Source of the DNA: Candidatus Cloacimonadota bacterium
GTDB lineage: Bacteria > Cloacimonadota > Cloacimonadia > Cloacimonadales > Cloacimonadaceae
Direction of reading: 5' to 3'
NCBI GenBank assembly: GCA_023230795.1
Contig: JALNWR010000189.1
Coordinates: 1 to 5,187, forward strand
Length of the DNA: 5,187 nt
Part shown: piece by piece, positions 1-5,187 of the stretch
Layout of the letters: each line of letters begins with the position of its first letter
Numbering within the stretch: the first letter of the stretch is position 1
Program-made: the position numbers and the translations under genes
The notes under the pieces: model-generated
The model's database searches: none
Told to the model about the DNA's origin: nothing
The model's input: only the letters and a program-made list of their open reading frames with translations

Positions 1-474
1 AAGGATGAAACCGCAATTGCAGAAACCACCCGGCACGATGGTATCACCTGGTGCCTCTCCATTAAAAGTTGGCAGAAAACCGCATTTAGAGTGCAAAAAG
101 AGCGCCTTATGGATATCCTCTCCCGGCCATCTACTCAGGTGCTCGCCATCGATAAAGGCGGGATCGGAATGAACTTGCACGAGGATCTATCTTTTGCCTA
201 CCCCGCAAAGGTGCGGGGAGTTAGCTTCGCTCCCGCCGTCAAAGAACGCCTGGCAAAGAAAATGCGCATTGCCTTCGAAGAAAAGAAAATCCGCATCCCA
301 AACGATCCCAGCCTGGTATCCCACATCCTGTCCATCAAACGCACTGCAAACCGCAGTTCCGTGTTCTCATACTCTTCGGAATCAAATGAGCATCACGGAG
401 ATAAGTTCTGGGCGCTTGCCCTCGCTCTGGACTATAGCGAAGGCAATAGAATAGTCGATTTTAGGTTCATCTGA
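1..474 (+). CDS. Phage terminase large subunit, C-terminal nuclease domain (5'-truncated)
   Basis: The reading frame is open from the first base, so this is the last 157 residues of a longer protein whose start lies upstream; the GTG at 91 is internal. Terminase large subunits pair an N-terminal packaging ATPase with a C-terminal RNase H-fold nuclease that cuts concatemeric phage DNA and docks on the portal. Only the nuclease half is visible. The segment VLAIDKGGIGMNL (about residues 47-59, acidic D51) matches the middle acidic motif of Mu gp28-like terminases. The near-terminal HGDKFWALALA (D134 in the visible part) matches the final metal-binding Asp and helix that usually end these proteins. 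Between them, a block like RGVSFAPAVKERLAKKMRIA followed by RIPNDP is also typical of the family. The first catalytic Asp would lie upstream of the window. The gene ends in TGA 25 bases before the next start. Family assignment is from recalled motifs; the exact subfamily is uncertain. Confidence 0.88.
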   Translation, partial: KDETAIAETTRHDGITWCLSIKSWQKTAFRVQKERLMDILSRPSTQVLAIDKGGIGMNLHEDLSFAYPAKVRGVSFAPAVKERLAKKMRIAFEEKKIRIPNDPSLVSHILSIKRTANRSSVFSYSSESNEHHGDKFWALALALDYSEGNRIVDFRFI

Positions 475-475
475 T

Positions 476-488
476 AGTTATGAGTTAA
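476..488 (+). repeat. Short intergenic direct repeat, copy 1 (AGTTATGAGTTAA)
   Basis: This is a 13-base exact direct repeat whose second copy is at 1053-1065. Each copy sits at or just after the stop codon of a structural gene. Internally it resembles a degenerate tandem of GAGTTAT units. It runs into the AAGGAG Shine-Dalgarno (487-492) of the next gene. No function is evident. Confidence 0.6.
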
Positions 489-498
489 GGAGTGCATA

Positions 499-1053
499 AT
501 GTATCCTATATTTTCTTACGGCTCCCCGCGCATGTCTATTGGCGATCTCAGCGTGCATTTCCCTACCAAGAACCCCGCCGGAGAAGTGGTCTTTGAGCCC
601 AAGGAAGAGCAGCTCGAAACTCTTGGTGGAGATGCCATCCCGGTGTTCATGGGCTATCGCGCCAATGTGCATCTTAAGCTCTATAACACCGGGGCTCAAG
701 ACTACGAAAAACACCTTACAATGATGAATATCATCAATCACTCCCGCTCAAATAGGCTTCCCATCCTTTTGCAACCCCGCTTTTCGTCCGGGGTCACGCT
801 CAATCTCTACGTATTCCCCAAAAGCGAATTTGGCTACAAAGAGATTACCAATCTCAATGCCGGGCAATCAATTGATCTGGAGTTCTTCAGCAAAACACTG
901 CTAAACGAACTACCGCTGATCGTGAATCTGCCCAGATTCCTGATGCTGGATAAGGAGCACTTCCTGCTGTTATCAAATAGCGGAAACAAGCTCATTCTCC
1001 CTACTTCAAACTACCACCCGGTGGACATCACCAGTGAGCCAAACTTTACATGA
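499..1053 (+). CDS. Unrecognised 184-residue probable phage virion/tail protein
   Basis: I do not recognise a named family. The start is well supported: AAGGAG at 487-492 stands six bases before the ATG at 499, just after the terminase stop. The protein has no signal peptide or membrane segment. It alternates short hydrophobic strands with turns, as in beta-rich virion proteins. The central part, GYRANVHLKLYNTGAQDYEK (52-71), continues into an amphipathic helix and then LPILLQPRF (88-96). This loosely resembles a pattern in phage tail-associated proteins, where a strand is followed by a helix and a strand ending in Leu-x-Pro; that resemblance is weak and from memory. Its position, between terminase and a fibre-like protein ahead of the tape measure, argues for a structural part such as a tail-tube, completion or connector protein. 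It could equally be a lineage-specific protein of unknown role. The coding region is solid; the function is a guess from context. Confidence 0.8.
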   Translation: MYPIFSYGSPRMSIGDLSVHFPTKNPAGEVVFEPKEEQLETLGGDAIPVFMGYRANVHLKLYNTGAQDYEKHLTMMNIINHSRSNRLPILLQPRFSSGVTLNLYVFPKSEFGYKEITNLNAGQSIDLEFFSKTLLNELPLIVNLPRFLMLDKEHFLLLSNSGNKLILPTSNYHPVDITSEPNFT

Positions 1054-1065
1054 GTTATGAGTTAA
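1053..1065 (+). repeat. Short intergenic direct repeat, copy 2 (AGTTATGAGTTAA)
   Basis: This is an exact second copy of the 13-mer at 476-488. Its first base is the last base of the preceding TGA stop. The stop plus repeat gives TGAGTTATGAGTTAA, two near-identical GAGTTAT/GAGTTAA heptamers in tandem. Unlike copy 1 it is not followed by a Shine-Dalgarno, because a 130-base non-coding gap intervenes. Confidence 0.6.
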
Positions 1066-1083
1066 TGGCTCCCTTGCGCTCGC

Positions 1084-1154
1084 AGTTGAATTTGATAGTA
1101 GAAGCTGCATCTTGCCGCTTGATAAACGGCTGGAAGCCGTTTCTACTCTCAACT
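1084..1154 (+). repeat. Nested inverted repeats forming a three-way-junction-like element
   Basis: Most of the 144-base gap before the fibre-like gene can fold into one compact structure. An outer helix AGTTGA (1084-1089) pairs with TCAACT (1149-1154). Inside it, AGTAG (1097-1101) pairs with CTACT (1143-1147). Two hairpins lie within. The first, at 1102-1120, pairs AAGC/GCTT and GCA/TGC around TCT with one mismatch. The second, at 1124-1142, is a perfect eight-pair stem, AAACGGCT/AGCCGTTT, with a GGA loop. The inner hairpins abut the 1097-1147 helix and are separated only by GAT. No T-run follows, so it is not an obvious intrinsic terminator. It may be a dispersed intergenic repeat of the REP or miniature-element kind, or a structured leader for the downstream gene. 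The base pairing is seen in the sequence; the role is unknown. Confidence 0.55.
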
Positions 1155-1181
1155 CTAAAACCCTACAACTCTACAACTCTA
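1150..1181 (+). repeat. CAACTCTA octamer repeats (three copies)
   Basis: CAACTCTA occurs at 1150-1157, 1166-1173 and 1174-1181; the last two are in direct tandem. They end four bases before the Shine-Dalgarno of the next gene (AAAGGAG, 1185-1191). The first copy overlaps the 3' edge of the folded element. The copies are too short and too few for a CRISPR array. They could arise by replication slippage or be direct-repeat remains of an insertion. Confidence 0.6.
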
Positions 1182-1197
1182 AATAAAGGAGTAAATT

Positions 1198-2256
1198 ATG
1201 CCAGATAACGACAGCACCCTCCAAGCCCTGCCCACCCTTTCCGCACCTGCTCTGCAGGATCTCCTCCTGTCTGCAGATGCAAGCGATTCGTATGAGCCCA
1301 AGAAATTACCCCTGGATAAACTGATGCAGCTTATCCTTAGCTCTTCCTCCGCCTTCGAGGTCACGGGCTCCACTCTGTATCTAAAACAGTCCATGGATGC
1401 CAATGGCAACAAGATCATCAACCTACCCGGCGCCTCAAACCCCGGCGACGCCGTCCCCTACATTCAGGTTAGCCCAATGATCAAAGCCCTGGATTACCTC
1501 TCGCCAGGAGCTCCCTCCGCTTCCGATCGGGGCTCATTCATCCGCGTTACTTGCCCCACCATTACTGATCCCTTTGGCGGCTTTTACCTCTTCTACTGGT
1601 GCGTGGATACGTCCCCCTCTACCCAGATCACCATCTCCGGAAGCTCCGTAGTAGCCTCCTCCGGGGCTACCATCAATTTCGATGGCTCTGTGGCGAATAT
1701 CGTCAATATCCCAAAGGATTCTGGCATGCGAGGGCGCTATTTCCATGTAGTAGTTCGCTATCGCAATTTCAACTATCTCTCGAATATCTCCCTCACAGGA
1801 CACCTCCTGGTGCAAAATCCCGTGTTGGGCGATGTAATAAAAAGCGAAGAAGCCCCTCGTCCCAGAAACTACTCTCTGGTGGCGTTAATGAACCGACTGA
1901 GCATTAATGCAGAACCTGGTCCGGACACTCCCCCAGGCTGCTCATATCTCGCGGAAATCCTCTTCAATAGCTCCGATAGTACAGAAATAACCGGAACTGA
2001 AGATGGCCTAGTGCGGATATCCTCCAATAGCCCACAGTTCTCCTACGATGTTCCGCTTATGCAGTCTCAATCGCTATGGGCACACGCCCGAATCGCCTCA
2101 GTATCGATGTTTGGTATCAAAACCTTCACCGAAACCATGCACTGCAAACTACTCTACAACGCGAATTTCATCAATGAAGAATTCATCAACCTCATGGCTA
2201 TCAAAATGGCAGAAAAAATCCAAACCCAGGATGGCCAACCCCTGGCAGCAAAATAG
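1198..2256 (+). CDS. Tail-fibre-like phage structural protein
   Basis: This is a 352-residue protein. The start is set by AAAGGAG at 1185-1191, six bases before the ATG. The N-terminal region, with LPTLSAPALQDLLLSADASD at 11-30 followed by a KKLPLDKL segment (35-42), resembles the opening of many prophage tail-fibre and tail-collar proteins. That motif places a short hydrophobic Asp-Leu-Leu strand before a Lys-rich LxxLL helix. Residues 66-86, MDANGNKIINLPGASNPGDA, match the fibre repeat of the DMNGNKITNL...P..DAV type. The middle (about 112-210) is rich in Ser, Thr, Gly and aromatic residues in alternating strands, including TQITISGSSVVASSGATINF at 142-161, suggesting a beta-sandwich or lectin-like surface. 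The C-terminal part ends in a helix. There is no signal peptide or membrane segment. It probably forms an exposed tail or baseplate component, perhaps involved in host contact. Its place just before the chaperone-like genes and tape measure is unusual for a fibre, so a tail-tube or decoration role cannot be excluded. Confidence 0.75.
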   Translation: MPDNDSTLQALPTLSAPALQDLLLSADASDSYEPKKLPLDKLMQLILSSSSAFEVTGSTLYLKQSMDANGNKIINLPGASNPGDAVPYIQVSPMIKALDYLSPGAPSASDRGSFIRVTCPTITDPFGGFYLFYWCVDTSPSTQITISGSSVVASSGATINFDGSVANIVNIPKDSGMRGRYFHVVVRYRNFNYLSNISLTGHLLVQNPVLGDVIKSEEAPRPRNYSLVALMNRLSINAEPGPDTPPGCSYLAEILFNSSDSTEITGTEDGLVRISSNSPQFSYDVPLMQSQSLWAHARIASVSMFGIKTFTETMHCKLLYNANFINEEFINLMAIKMAEKIQTQDGQPLAAK

Positions 2257-2264
2257 GAGTATAT

Positions 2265-2615
2265 ATGAAAATACACACCGATGTCACTACCCTCTCACGC
2301 CTCTATCCCCTCTTCAAAGAAGCCGGGATCGAAGGAGTCCTTACCGGGGATTTCTCGCTTGTTCAGGATCTCACTTTGCCGGATCTCGCCGCCCGTTTTC
2401 TGGCCTCCGGCTCCATGCCCCAGATCTGTGCTACCATTACCAAATCCGATGCATACATCTCAGATGACCCCGATTCTGCACCTAAAAATTGGGAAGAGTG
2501 CTCCCGCGAAGAATGCCTGGGGATTATCCTCCCTTTTGTGATAGATATCACCATCGGACCCTTAAACTTGAAGAATCATCAGGATCCGATCCCGCCCCTG
2601 GAAACATCTTCATGA
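2265..2615 (+). CDS. Small pre-tape-measure protein, candidate tail assembly chaperone (gpG-like by position)
   Basis: This is a 116-residue acidic protein I do not recognise by sequence. The start follows the previous stop by eight bases, with GGAG at 2256-2259 overlapping that TAG and a five-base spacer. The N-terminal half (about 5-50) reads as soluble helices with regular Leu spacing. An Asp/Glu-rich segment, about 67-83, follows. The C-terminal tail is Pro-rich. It has no membrane segment. In siphophages and many myophages, the one or two small genes just upstream of the tape measure encode chaperones that coat the tape-measure protein during tail-tube assembly. Often the second is made as a -1 frameshift extension of the first. 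Size, position, overlap with the next gene in the -1 frame and a suitable heptamer at 2531-2537 fit that scheme. Assignment rests on synteny, not homology, so the function is moderate to low confidence; the gene itself is well supported. Confidence 0.75.
   Translation: MKIHTDVTTLSRLYPLFKEAGIEGVLTGDFSLVQDLTLPDLAARFLASGSMPQICATITKSDAYISDDPDSAPKNWEECSREECLGIILPFVIDITIGPLNLKNHQDPIPPLETSS
2531..2537 (+). promoter_or_regulatory. Candidate -1 ribosomal slippery heptamer CCCTTTT
   Basis: Read in the zero frame of the 2265 gene the sequence is C CCT TTT, the X XXY YYZ form. After a -1 slip, both tRNAs re-pair on CCC and TTT. The -1 frame is open from 2486 to the TGA ending at 2746. Slippage would therefore join residues 1-91 of the first protein to 69 more residues, giving a 160-residue product. 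Downstream, GTGAT (2538-2542) can pair with ATCAC (2547-2551), and ATCGGA (2553-2558) with TCCGAT (2585-2590). Both helices are short, so a strong stimulator is not evident. Confidence 0.35.
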
Positions 2616-2746
2616 ATATCAGATTCATCCTATACAGGATCGGCGCAAATCCGGATCTCATTGAAATCGATGAGGCCATCCCCCTCGTCGATCTTTACCA
2701 TGAAGATCGCACTGCCTTCCTCTGCCCACTCTTGGAGATCACTTGA
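2612..2746 (+). CDS. 44-residue protein coupled by ATGA overlap, or C-terminal part of a frameshifted chaperone
   Basis: The start ATG overlaps the previous stop as ATGA (2612-2615), the classic arrangement for translational coupling by a terminating ribosome. No strong Shine-Dalgarno precedes it. The protein starts MNIRFILYRIGANPDLIEID. It then continues with hydrophobic and acidic residues, with no clear membrane segment and no family I recognise. Its frame extends upstream without a stop to 2486, and that frame is -1 relative to the preceding gene. It may therefore be read mainly as the extension of a gpGT-like fusion through the CCCTTTT at 2531-2537. The two explanations, coupled small protein or frameshift extension, are not exclusive and cannot be separated here. 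The last eight bases overlap the 3' end of a possible minus-strand ORF. It ends 143 bases before the tape-measure start. Confidence 0.5.
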   Translation: MNIRFILYRIGANPDLIEIDEAIPLVDLYHEDRTAFLCPLLEIT

Positions 2747-2843
2747 ATAAATCGTCTATCTCTTTCACGCCGCTTCCTGCTACGGAACTGCCTATCCGGT
2801 ACAGCACGTAGCAAATGGCTATCGCTATGATTAATAATACCAT
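2739..2843 (-). CDS. Possible 34-residue single-pass membrane microprotein (antisense)
   Basis: On the minus strand an ATG at 2843-2841 opens a 34-codon frame ending in TGA at 2741-2739. The peptide begins MVLLIIAIAICYVLYRIG, a hydrophobic stretch long enough for one membrane span. It continues with a Ser/Gly/Val hinge and a charged tail, KEIDDLFK. The Shine-Dalgarno-like AAGAGG (complement of 2849-2854) lies five bases before the ATG. An exact TATAAT sits further upstream at 2861-2866. It fills most of a gap that has no convincing plus-strand gene. Against it: it is very short, it opposes every other gene here, and short hydrophobic frames arise by chance. If real, it could be a phage-borne accessory protein such as a small membrane-acting factor, but no family is recognised and no function is claimed. 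Confidence 0.35.
   Translation of the reverse strand: MVLLIIAIAICYVLYRIGSSVAGSGVKEIDDLFK
2778..2813. other. Inverted repeat in the gap before the tape-measure gene
   Basis: TGCTACG (2778-2784) is the exact reverse complement of CGTAGCA (2807-2813). A three-pair inner helix, CTG (2788-2790) with CAG (2802-2804), is also possible. Neither strand has a T-run after the stem, so it is not a standard terminator. It falls inside the possible minus-strand ORF and could shape the plus-strand transcript between the chaperone-like genes and the tape measure, or be chance. Confidence 0.35.
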
Positions 2844-2860
2844 CTTAACCTCTTACCTAT

Positions 2861-2889
2861 ATTATAAGCCTTACGTTTAGGACGCGCAA
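2861..2889 (-). promoter_or_regulatory. Possible minus-strand promoter
   Basis: The minus strand reads TATAAT at 2866-2861, a perfect -10 box. A TTGCGC at 2889-2884 lies exactly 17 bases upstream and matches three of six -35 consensus positions. Transcription would begin near 2854, at the edge of the AAGAGG of the 34-residue ORF, so the leader would be about ten bases. AT-rich TATAAT strings also occur by chance, and the weak -35 keeps confidence low. Confidence 0.25.
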
Positions 2890-5187
2890 ATGAATAACTC
2901 AAAGCTTACCATCACCCTGGATTTCAAAGGGCGTGACGAACTCGAACAGATCGTCGCCGAAATCGGCAAAAAACACGATATCCCCGTGGATATCGATATC
3001 TCCTCTGCCAAGCTCGGCATTCTCAAGGATATGAACAAGTCCTTTAAGTCTCTCTACGATTCCGCCAAACTCTTTACCGCTCAATTAGGCCTCGCCATCT
3101 CCGGGGTCCAGCAAATCTATTCTGTCCTCGATCGCTCGCTCGGCTCCTTCATCCGCGCCGCTCAAGAACAGGAATCCGCCTTCATCACCCTCCAGGCCGC
3201 CCTCCGCGCCACCGGCATGGAAGTGGATATCAATGCCGCAAAGCTCGCCGCCTTCGCCTCCGAAATCCAAAAAATTACTGTCTATGGTGACGAGCTGCTC
3301 ATGACCTCGATGGCCCAAATGCAAAATATCGCCCGCTTCGATAATATCGATACTCTAAAAGGCGCCACAAAAGCCGCTATCGGACTCTCCGCCGCCTTCG
3401 GCATCGATCTCGCCACCGCCATGGATCTCATCGGTAAAGCTGCCGCAGGAAACACATCCATGCTTGGCCGCTACGGTATCGTCCTGGATGAAACCGCATC
3501 CCAAGCCGAAAAGTTCAACCAGGTTGTCTCCATTGGGTCCGGTTACTTCAGCATCGCCGAAGAACAAGCTGCCTCCTCCATCGGCGCTATTACTCAGCTC
3601 AAAAACGCCTGGGGAGACCTCCAGGAAATCCTCGCCGAAGGCATCGTTCCCATCCTGTCCGACCTCGCCAATGCCATGAAACCCGTAATCGAAGCCGCTG
3701 GCGCCATGGGTGCCGAACAAAGAAACATCACCATGGGACTGATCATTATGAACGCCCTGGTGGTGAAACACACCCTCGCTATAATGGCAAATCGCGCCGC
3801 CTTTGCGGCTTTAACCATCCAACAACAAACATACATCGCGTCCGTTATCGCTACCGCCGCAACCCTTAAAGGCGTTACTCTTGGCGTAGTATCCTTCTCT
3901 TCAGTAATGAAGGCTTTAGGGGCAAGCATGATGGCTGCTGGCAGAGCAGTTCAGGGCTTTCTCGCAAGCATAGGTCCTGTCGGCTGGATAATTATCGGAA
4001 TCACCGGGGCTTATGCTGCATTAAACGCAGTCTTTAAGGTGAACACAAAACTGATGAAAGAACAGATGGATGTGGAGCGCCAACGCCTTGAACAGGAAAA
4101 GGAAAGAGTGTCCGGCCTACAAAATGAGGCAAAAGAAACCCTTAAGCTCGCCGAACGATATCAAAAGCTTGCTGAGCAGTCTAATAAAAGCGCTAAAGAA
4201 CAGAAGGAACTCTCCACCATACATAACAAGCTGTCTTCAAGATATCCTCAGCTTATAAGCTCGACAGACGGGTTTAGTCAAAGCCTAAATGGAGTTAAAG
4301 AGGCTGCTAAAGATGCCAAAAAGGCTATAGCAGAGCTTAGCGGAGAGCAGTGGAAACTGGATCTTCAACTGATTAAAAACCAAGTAGAAAGCACCAGGAT
4401 CAGTGTGTTTGATGCAATGGTAAAAAACTTTAACTGGCGGGATATTTGGTTAAGCCCTGAGCGTGGGATAGCGCTGGAATCAGTGAAGAATGACATGAAT
4501 ACTCTGCTGAATAATGACTCCAGTGTATTGACAGATGTATACCTTAGTAATCTATCCAAGAGATGGGACGATTTTGGCAAGCAAAGGGATAAATTTAATA
4601 AGAAGGAACAAATAGAGTTGCAGAGGGGCGCATTGATGATTAAGACAATGATAAGCTATCGTCAGCGCTACAATGCCCTCTTACGTGAGGGTCCCAAAAG
4701 TGGTGATGAAGATGGCGGATCATCTCATCCGCCGGGAGACGGGAATAACGAAGTCGATATGATCATGCGAGAGATCGCTGATTATCGCATCTTGCGTAGA
4801 GCGAACTTTGATGAGGAGCAAGGGGAGATTGCTCTGCTAAGGCGTGATTATGCCGAGAAGCTGAATATCGTGGCTGGCAATGCTGCTACTGAAAGCGATC
4901 TGATAGAGAAGCGAGATATGGAAATCCGCAAGATTCAGGCGGAGTATCAGGAGCAGAGGGAAAAGGACGAGGCTGCTCATTATGAAAAGCTGAAGTTCTT
5001 TGCTGAAGGTTATTATGATTGGAAGTTGACGCAGATTGACAATGAAGCGAAGAAAGCTGGAGCGTCAGAGGCGTGGAAGCGTGAACAGATCGAGCAATTG
5101 GACAAGGAGCGGTCTGAATGGGATAATCGGGCTATCAAGGCGTTTGAAGAGAAGTATAGTGCTGATATGAGCCATTTGGCAGAGTTA
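2890..5187 (+). CDS. Phage tail tape-measure protein (3'-truncated)
   Basis: The frame runs without a stop from ATG 2890 to the last base, giving 766 visible residues. AGGA at 2879-2882 stands seven bases before the start. Tape-measure proteins fill the tail tube lumen, set tail length and help DNA entry. The N-terminal region contains the family hallmark GKAAAGNTSMLGRYGI (182-197), preceded by a LATAMDLI helix (174-181). Hydrophobic stretches follow, at about 281-303 and a clear membrane-like segment at 361-382 around IGPVGWIIIGITGAYAAL, as is common in this family. Residues from about 384 are charged coiled coil, rich in Lys, Glu and Gln. A Gly/Asp/Ser/Pro linker at about 601-620 leads to a second long helical, Trp-containing coiled coil to the window end. 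No lytic or peptidase domain is visible, though one could lie downstream. Codon use changes along the gene: GCC, CTC, ATC and GAA dominate the first third, while GAG, AAG and CTG/TTG rise near the end. Confidence 0.9.
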   Translation, partial: MNNSKLTITLDFKGRDELEQIVAEIGKKHDIPVDIDISSAKLGILKDMNKSFKSLYDSAKLFTAQLGLAISGVQQIYSVLDRSLGSFIRAAQEQESAFITLQAALRATGMEVDINAAKLAAFASEIQKITVYGDELLMTSMAQMQNIARFDNIDTLKGATKAAIGLSAAFGIDLATAMDLIGKAAAGNTSMLGRYGIVLDETASQAEKFNQVVSIGSGYFSIAEEQAASSIGAITQLKNAWGDLQEILAEGIVPILSDLANAMKPVIEAAGAMGAEQRNITMGLIIMNALVVKHTLAIMANRAAFAALTIQQQTYIASVIATAATLKGVTLGVVSFSSVMKALGASMMAAGRAVQGFLASIGPVGWIIIGITGAYAALNAVFKVNTKLMKEQMDVERQRLEQEKERVSGLQNEAKETLKLAERYQKLAEQSNKSAKEQKELSTIHNKLSSRYPQLISSTDGFSQSLNGVKEAAKDAKKAIAELSGEQWKLDLQLIKNQVESTRISVFDAMVKNFNWRDIWLSPERGIALESVKNDMNTLLNNDSSVLTDVYLSNLSKRWDDFGKQRDKFNKKEQIELQRGALMIKTMISYRQRYNALLREGPKSGDEDGGSSHPPGDGNNEVDMIMREIADYRILRRANFDEEQGEIALLRRDYAEKLNIVAGNAATESDLIEKRDMEIRKIQAEYQEQREKDEAAHYEKLKFFAEGYYDWKLTQIDNEAKKAGASEAWKREQIEQLDKERSEWDNRAIKAFEEKYSADMSHLAEL

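Noticed and set aside
480..488. ATG-AGT-TAA minigene overlapping the Shine-Dalgarno at 487, repeated at 1057-1065
   Set aside because: It recalls phage lambda bar minigenes, but neither copy has a ribosome binding site upstream. It is a by-product of the 13-base repeat.
1124..1142. Eight-pair hairpin considered as an intrinsic terminator
   Set aside because: The stem is good but neither strand has a run of T after it, and it lies upstream of a gene that appears to belong to the same transcription unit.
1150..1181. CAACTCTA copies considered as a CRISPR-like array
   Set aside because: The repeat unit is only eight bases, two of the three copies are in tandem, there are no spacer-sized intervals, and no cas gene is present.
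1534..1815. Minus-strand frame of 93 codons inside the fibre-like gene, and the plus-strand 102-codon frame at 1599-1907
   Set aside because: Both lie fully inside a strongly supported gene and read as low-quality sequence without recognisable structure.
2482..2488. TAAAAAT as an alternative slippery site in the 2265 gene
   Set aside because: The zero-frame reading is T AAA AAT. A -1 slip would place the P-site Lys tRNA on TAA, a poor re-pairing, so CCCTTTT is the better candidate.
2858..2865. Plus-strand TATATT/TATTAT as a -10 box for the tape-measure gene
   Set aside because: Nothing resembling a -35 box lies at the right distance upstream. The AT-rich string is more consistent with the minus-strand TATAAT or chance.
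2815..2880. 21-codon plus-strand ORF between the 44-residue gene and the tape measure
   Set aside because: It has no clear Shine-Dalgarno, is very short, and its peptide has no recognisable feature. The minus-strand ORF in the same gap has better signals.
3355..3771. Minus-strand frame of 138 codons inside the tape-measure gene, with neighbours at 2899-3084, 3085-3324 and 3594-3929
   Set aside because: These are shadows created by the C-ending codon bias of the plus-strand gene. They have odd His/Gly- or Ala/Met-rich composition, no supporting ribosome binding site that I can see, and they overlap each other.

Overview
The window looks like a slice of a tailed-phage or prophage morphogenesis region, read almost entirely on the plus strand. 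It opens inside the 3' end of a terminase large-subunit gene. It closes inside a long tape-measure gene that is still open at the last base. The host lineage cannot be fixed from the sequence. Base composition is moderate (roughly half G+C by eye), ribosome binding sites are strong (AAGGAG, AAAGGAG), and the intergenic DNA carries short repeats. This fits a Gram-negative-type bacterial host. The repeat style made me think of uncultured lineages such as Cloacimonadota, but that is an impression, not evidence.

Layout: (1) 1-474, C-terminal nuclease half of the terminase large subunit. (2) 499-1053, an unrecognised 184-residue protein, probably a virion or tail component. (3) 1054-1197, a non-coding gap holding a compact foldable element (1084-1154) and CAACTCTA repeats, just ahead of (4) 1198-2256, a 352-residue tail-fibre-like structural protein. 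(5) 2265-2615 and 2612-2746, two small genes overlapping by ATGA. They sit directly before the tape-measure gene, where tail-assembly chaperones usually lie. The second is in the -1 frame relative to the first, and a canonical-form CCCTTTT heptamer lies in the overlap, so a frameshifted G/GT-type product is possible. (6) 2747-2889, a gap with no convincing plus-strand gene. It holds a possible 34-residue minus-strand membrane microprotein with its own Shine-Dalgarno and an exact TATAAT. (7) 2890-5187, the tape-measure protein, 766 residues visible.

Together the genes cover DNA packaging (terminase) and tail building: a probable structural protein, a fibre-like protein, chaperone candidates and the tape measure. 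No portal, protease, capsid or head-tail joining gene lies between terminase and the tail genes, which differs from the usual siphophage order. I found no CRISPR array, tRNA, rRNA, insertion sequence or attachment site. No clearly new biological system is evident. The best leads are the frameshift candidate, the folded leader before the fibre-like gene, the minus-strand microprotein and the codon-usage break inside the tape-measure gene.
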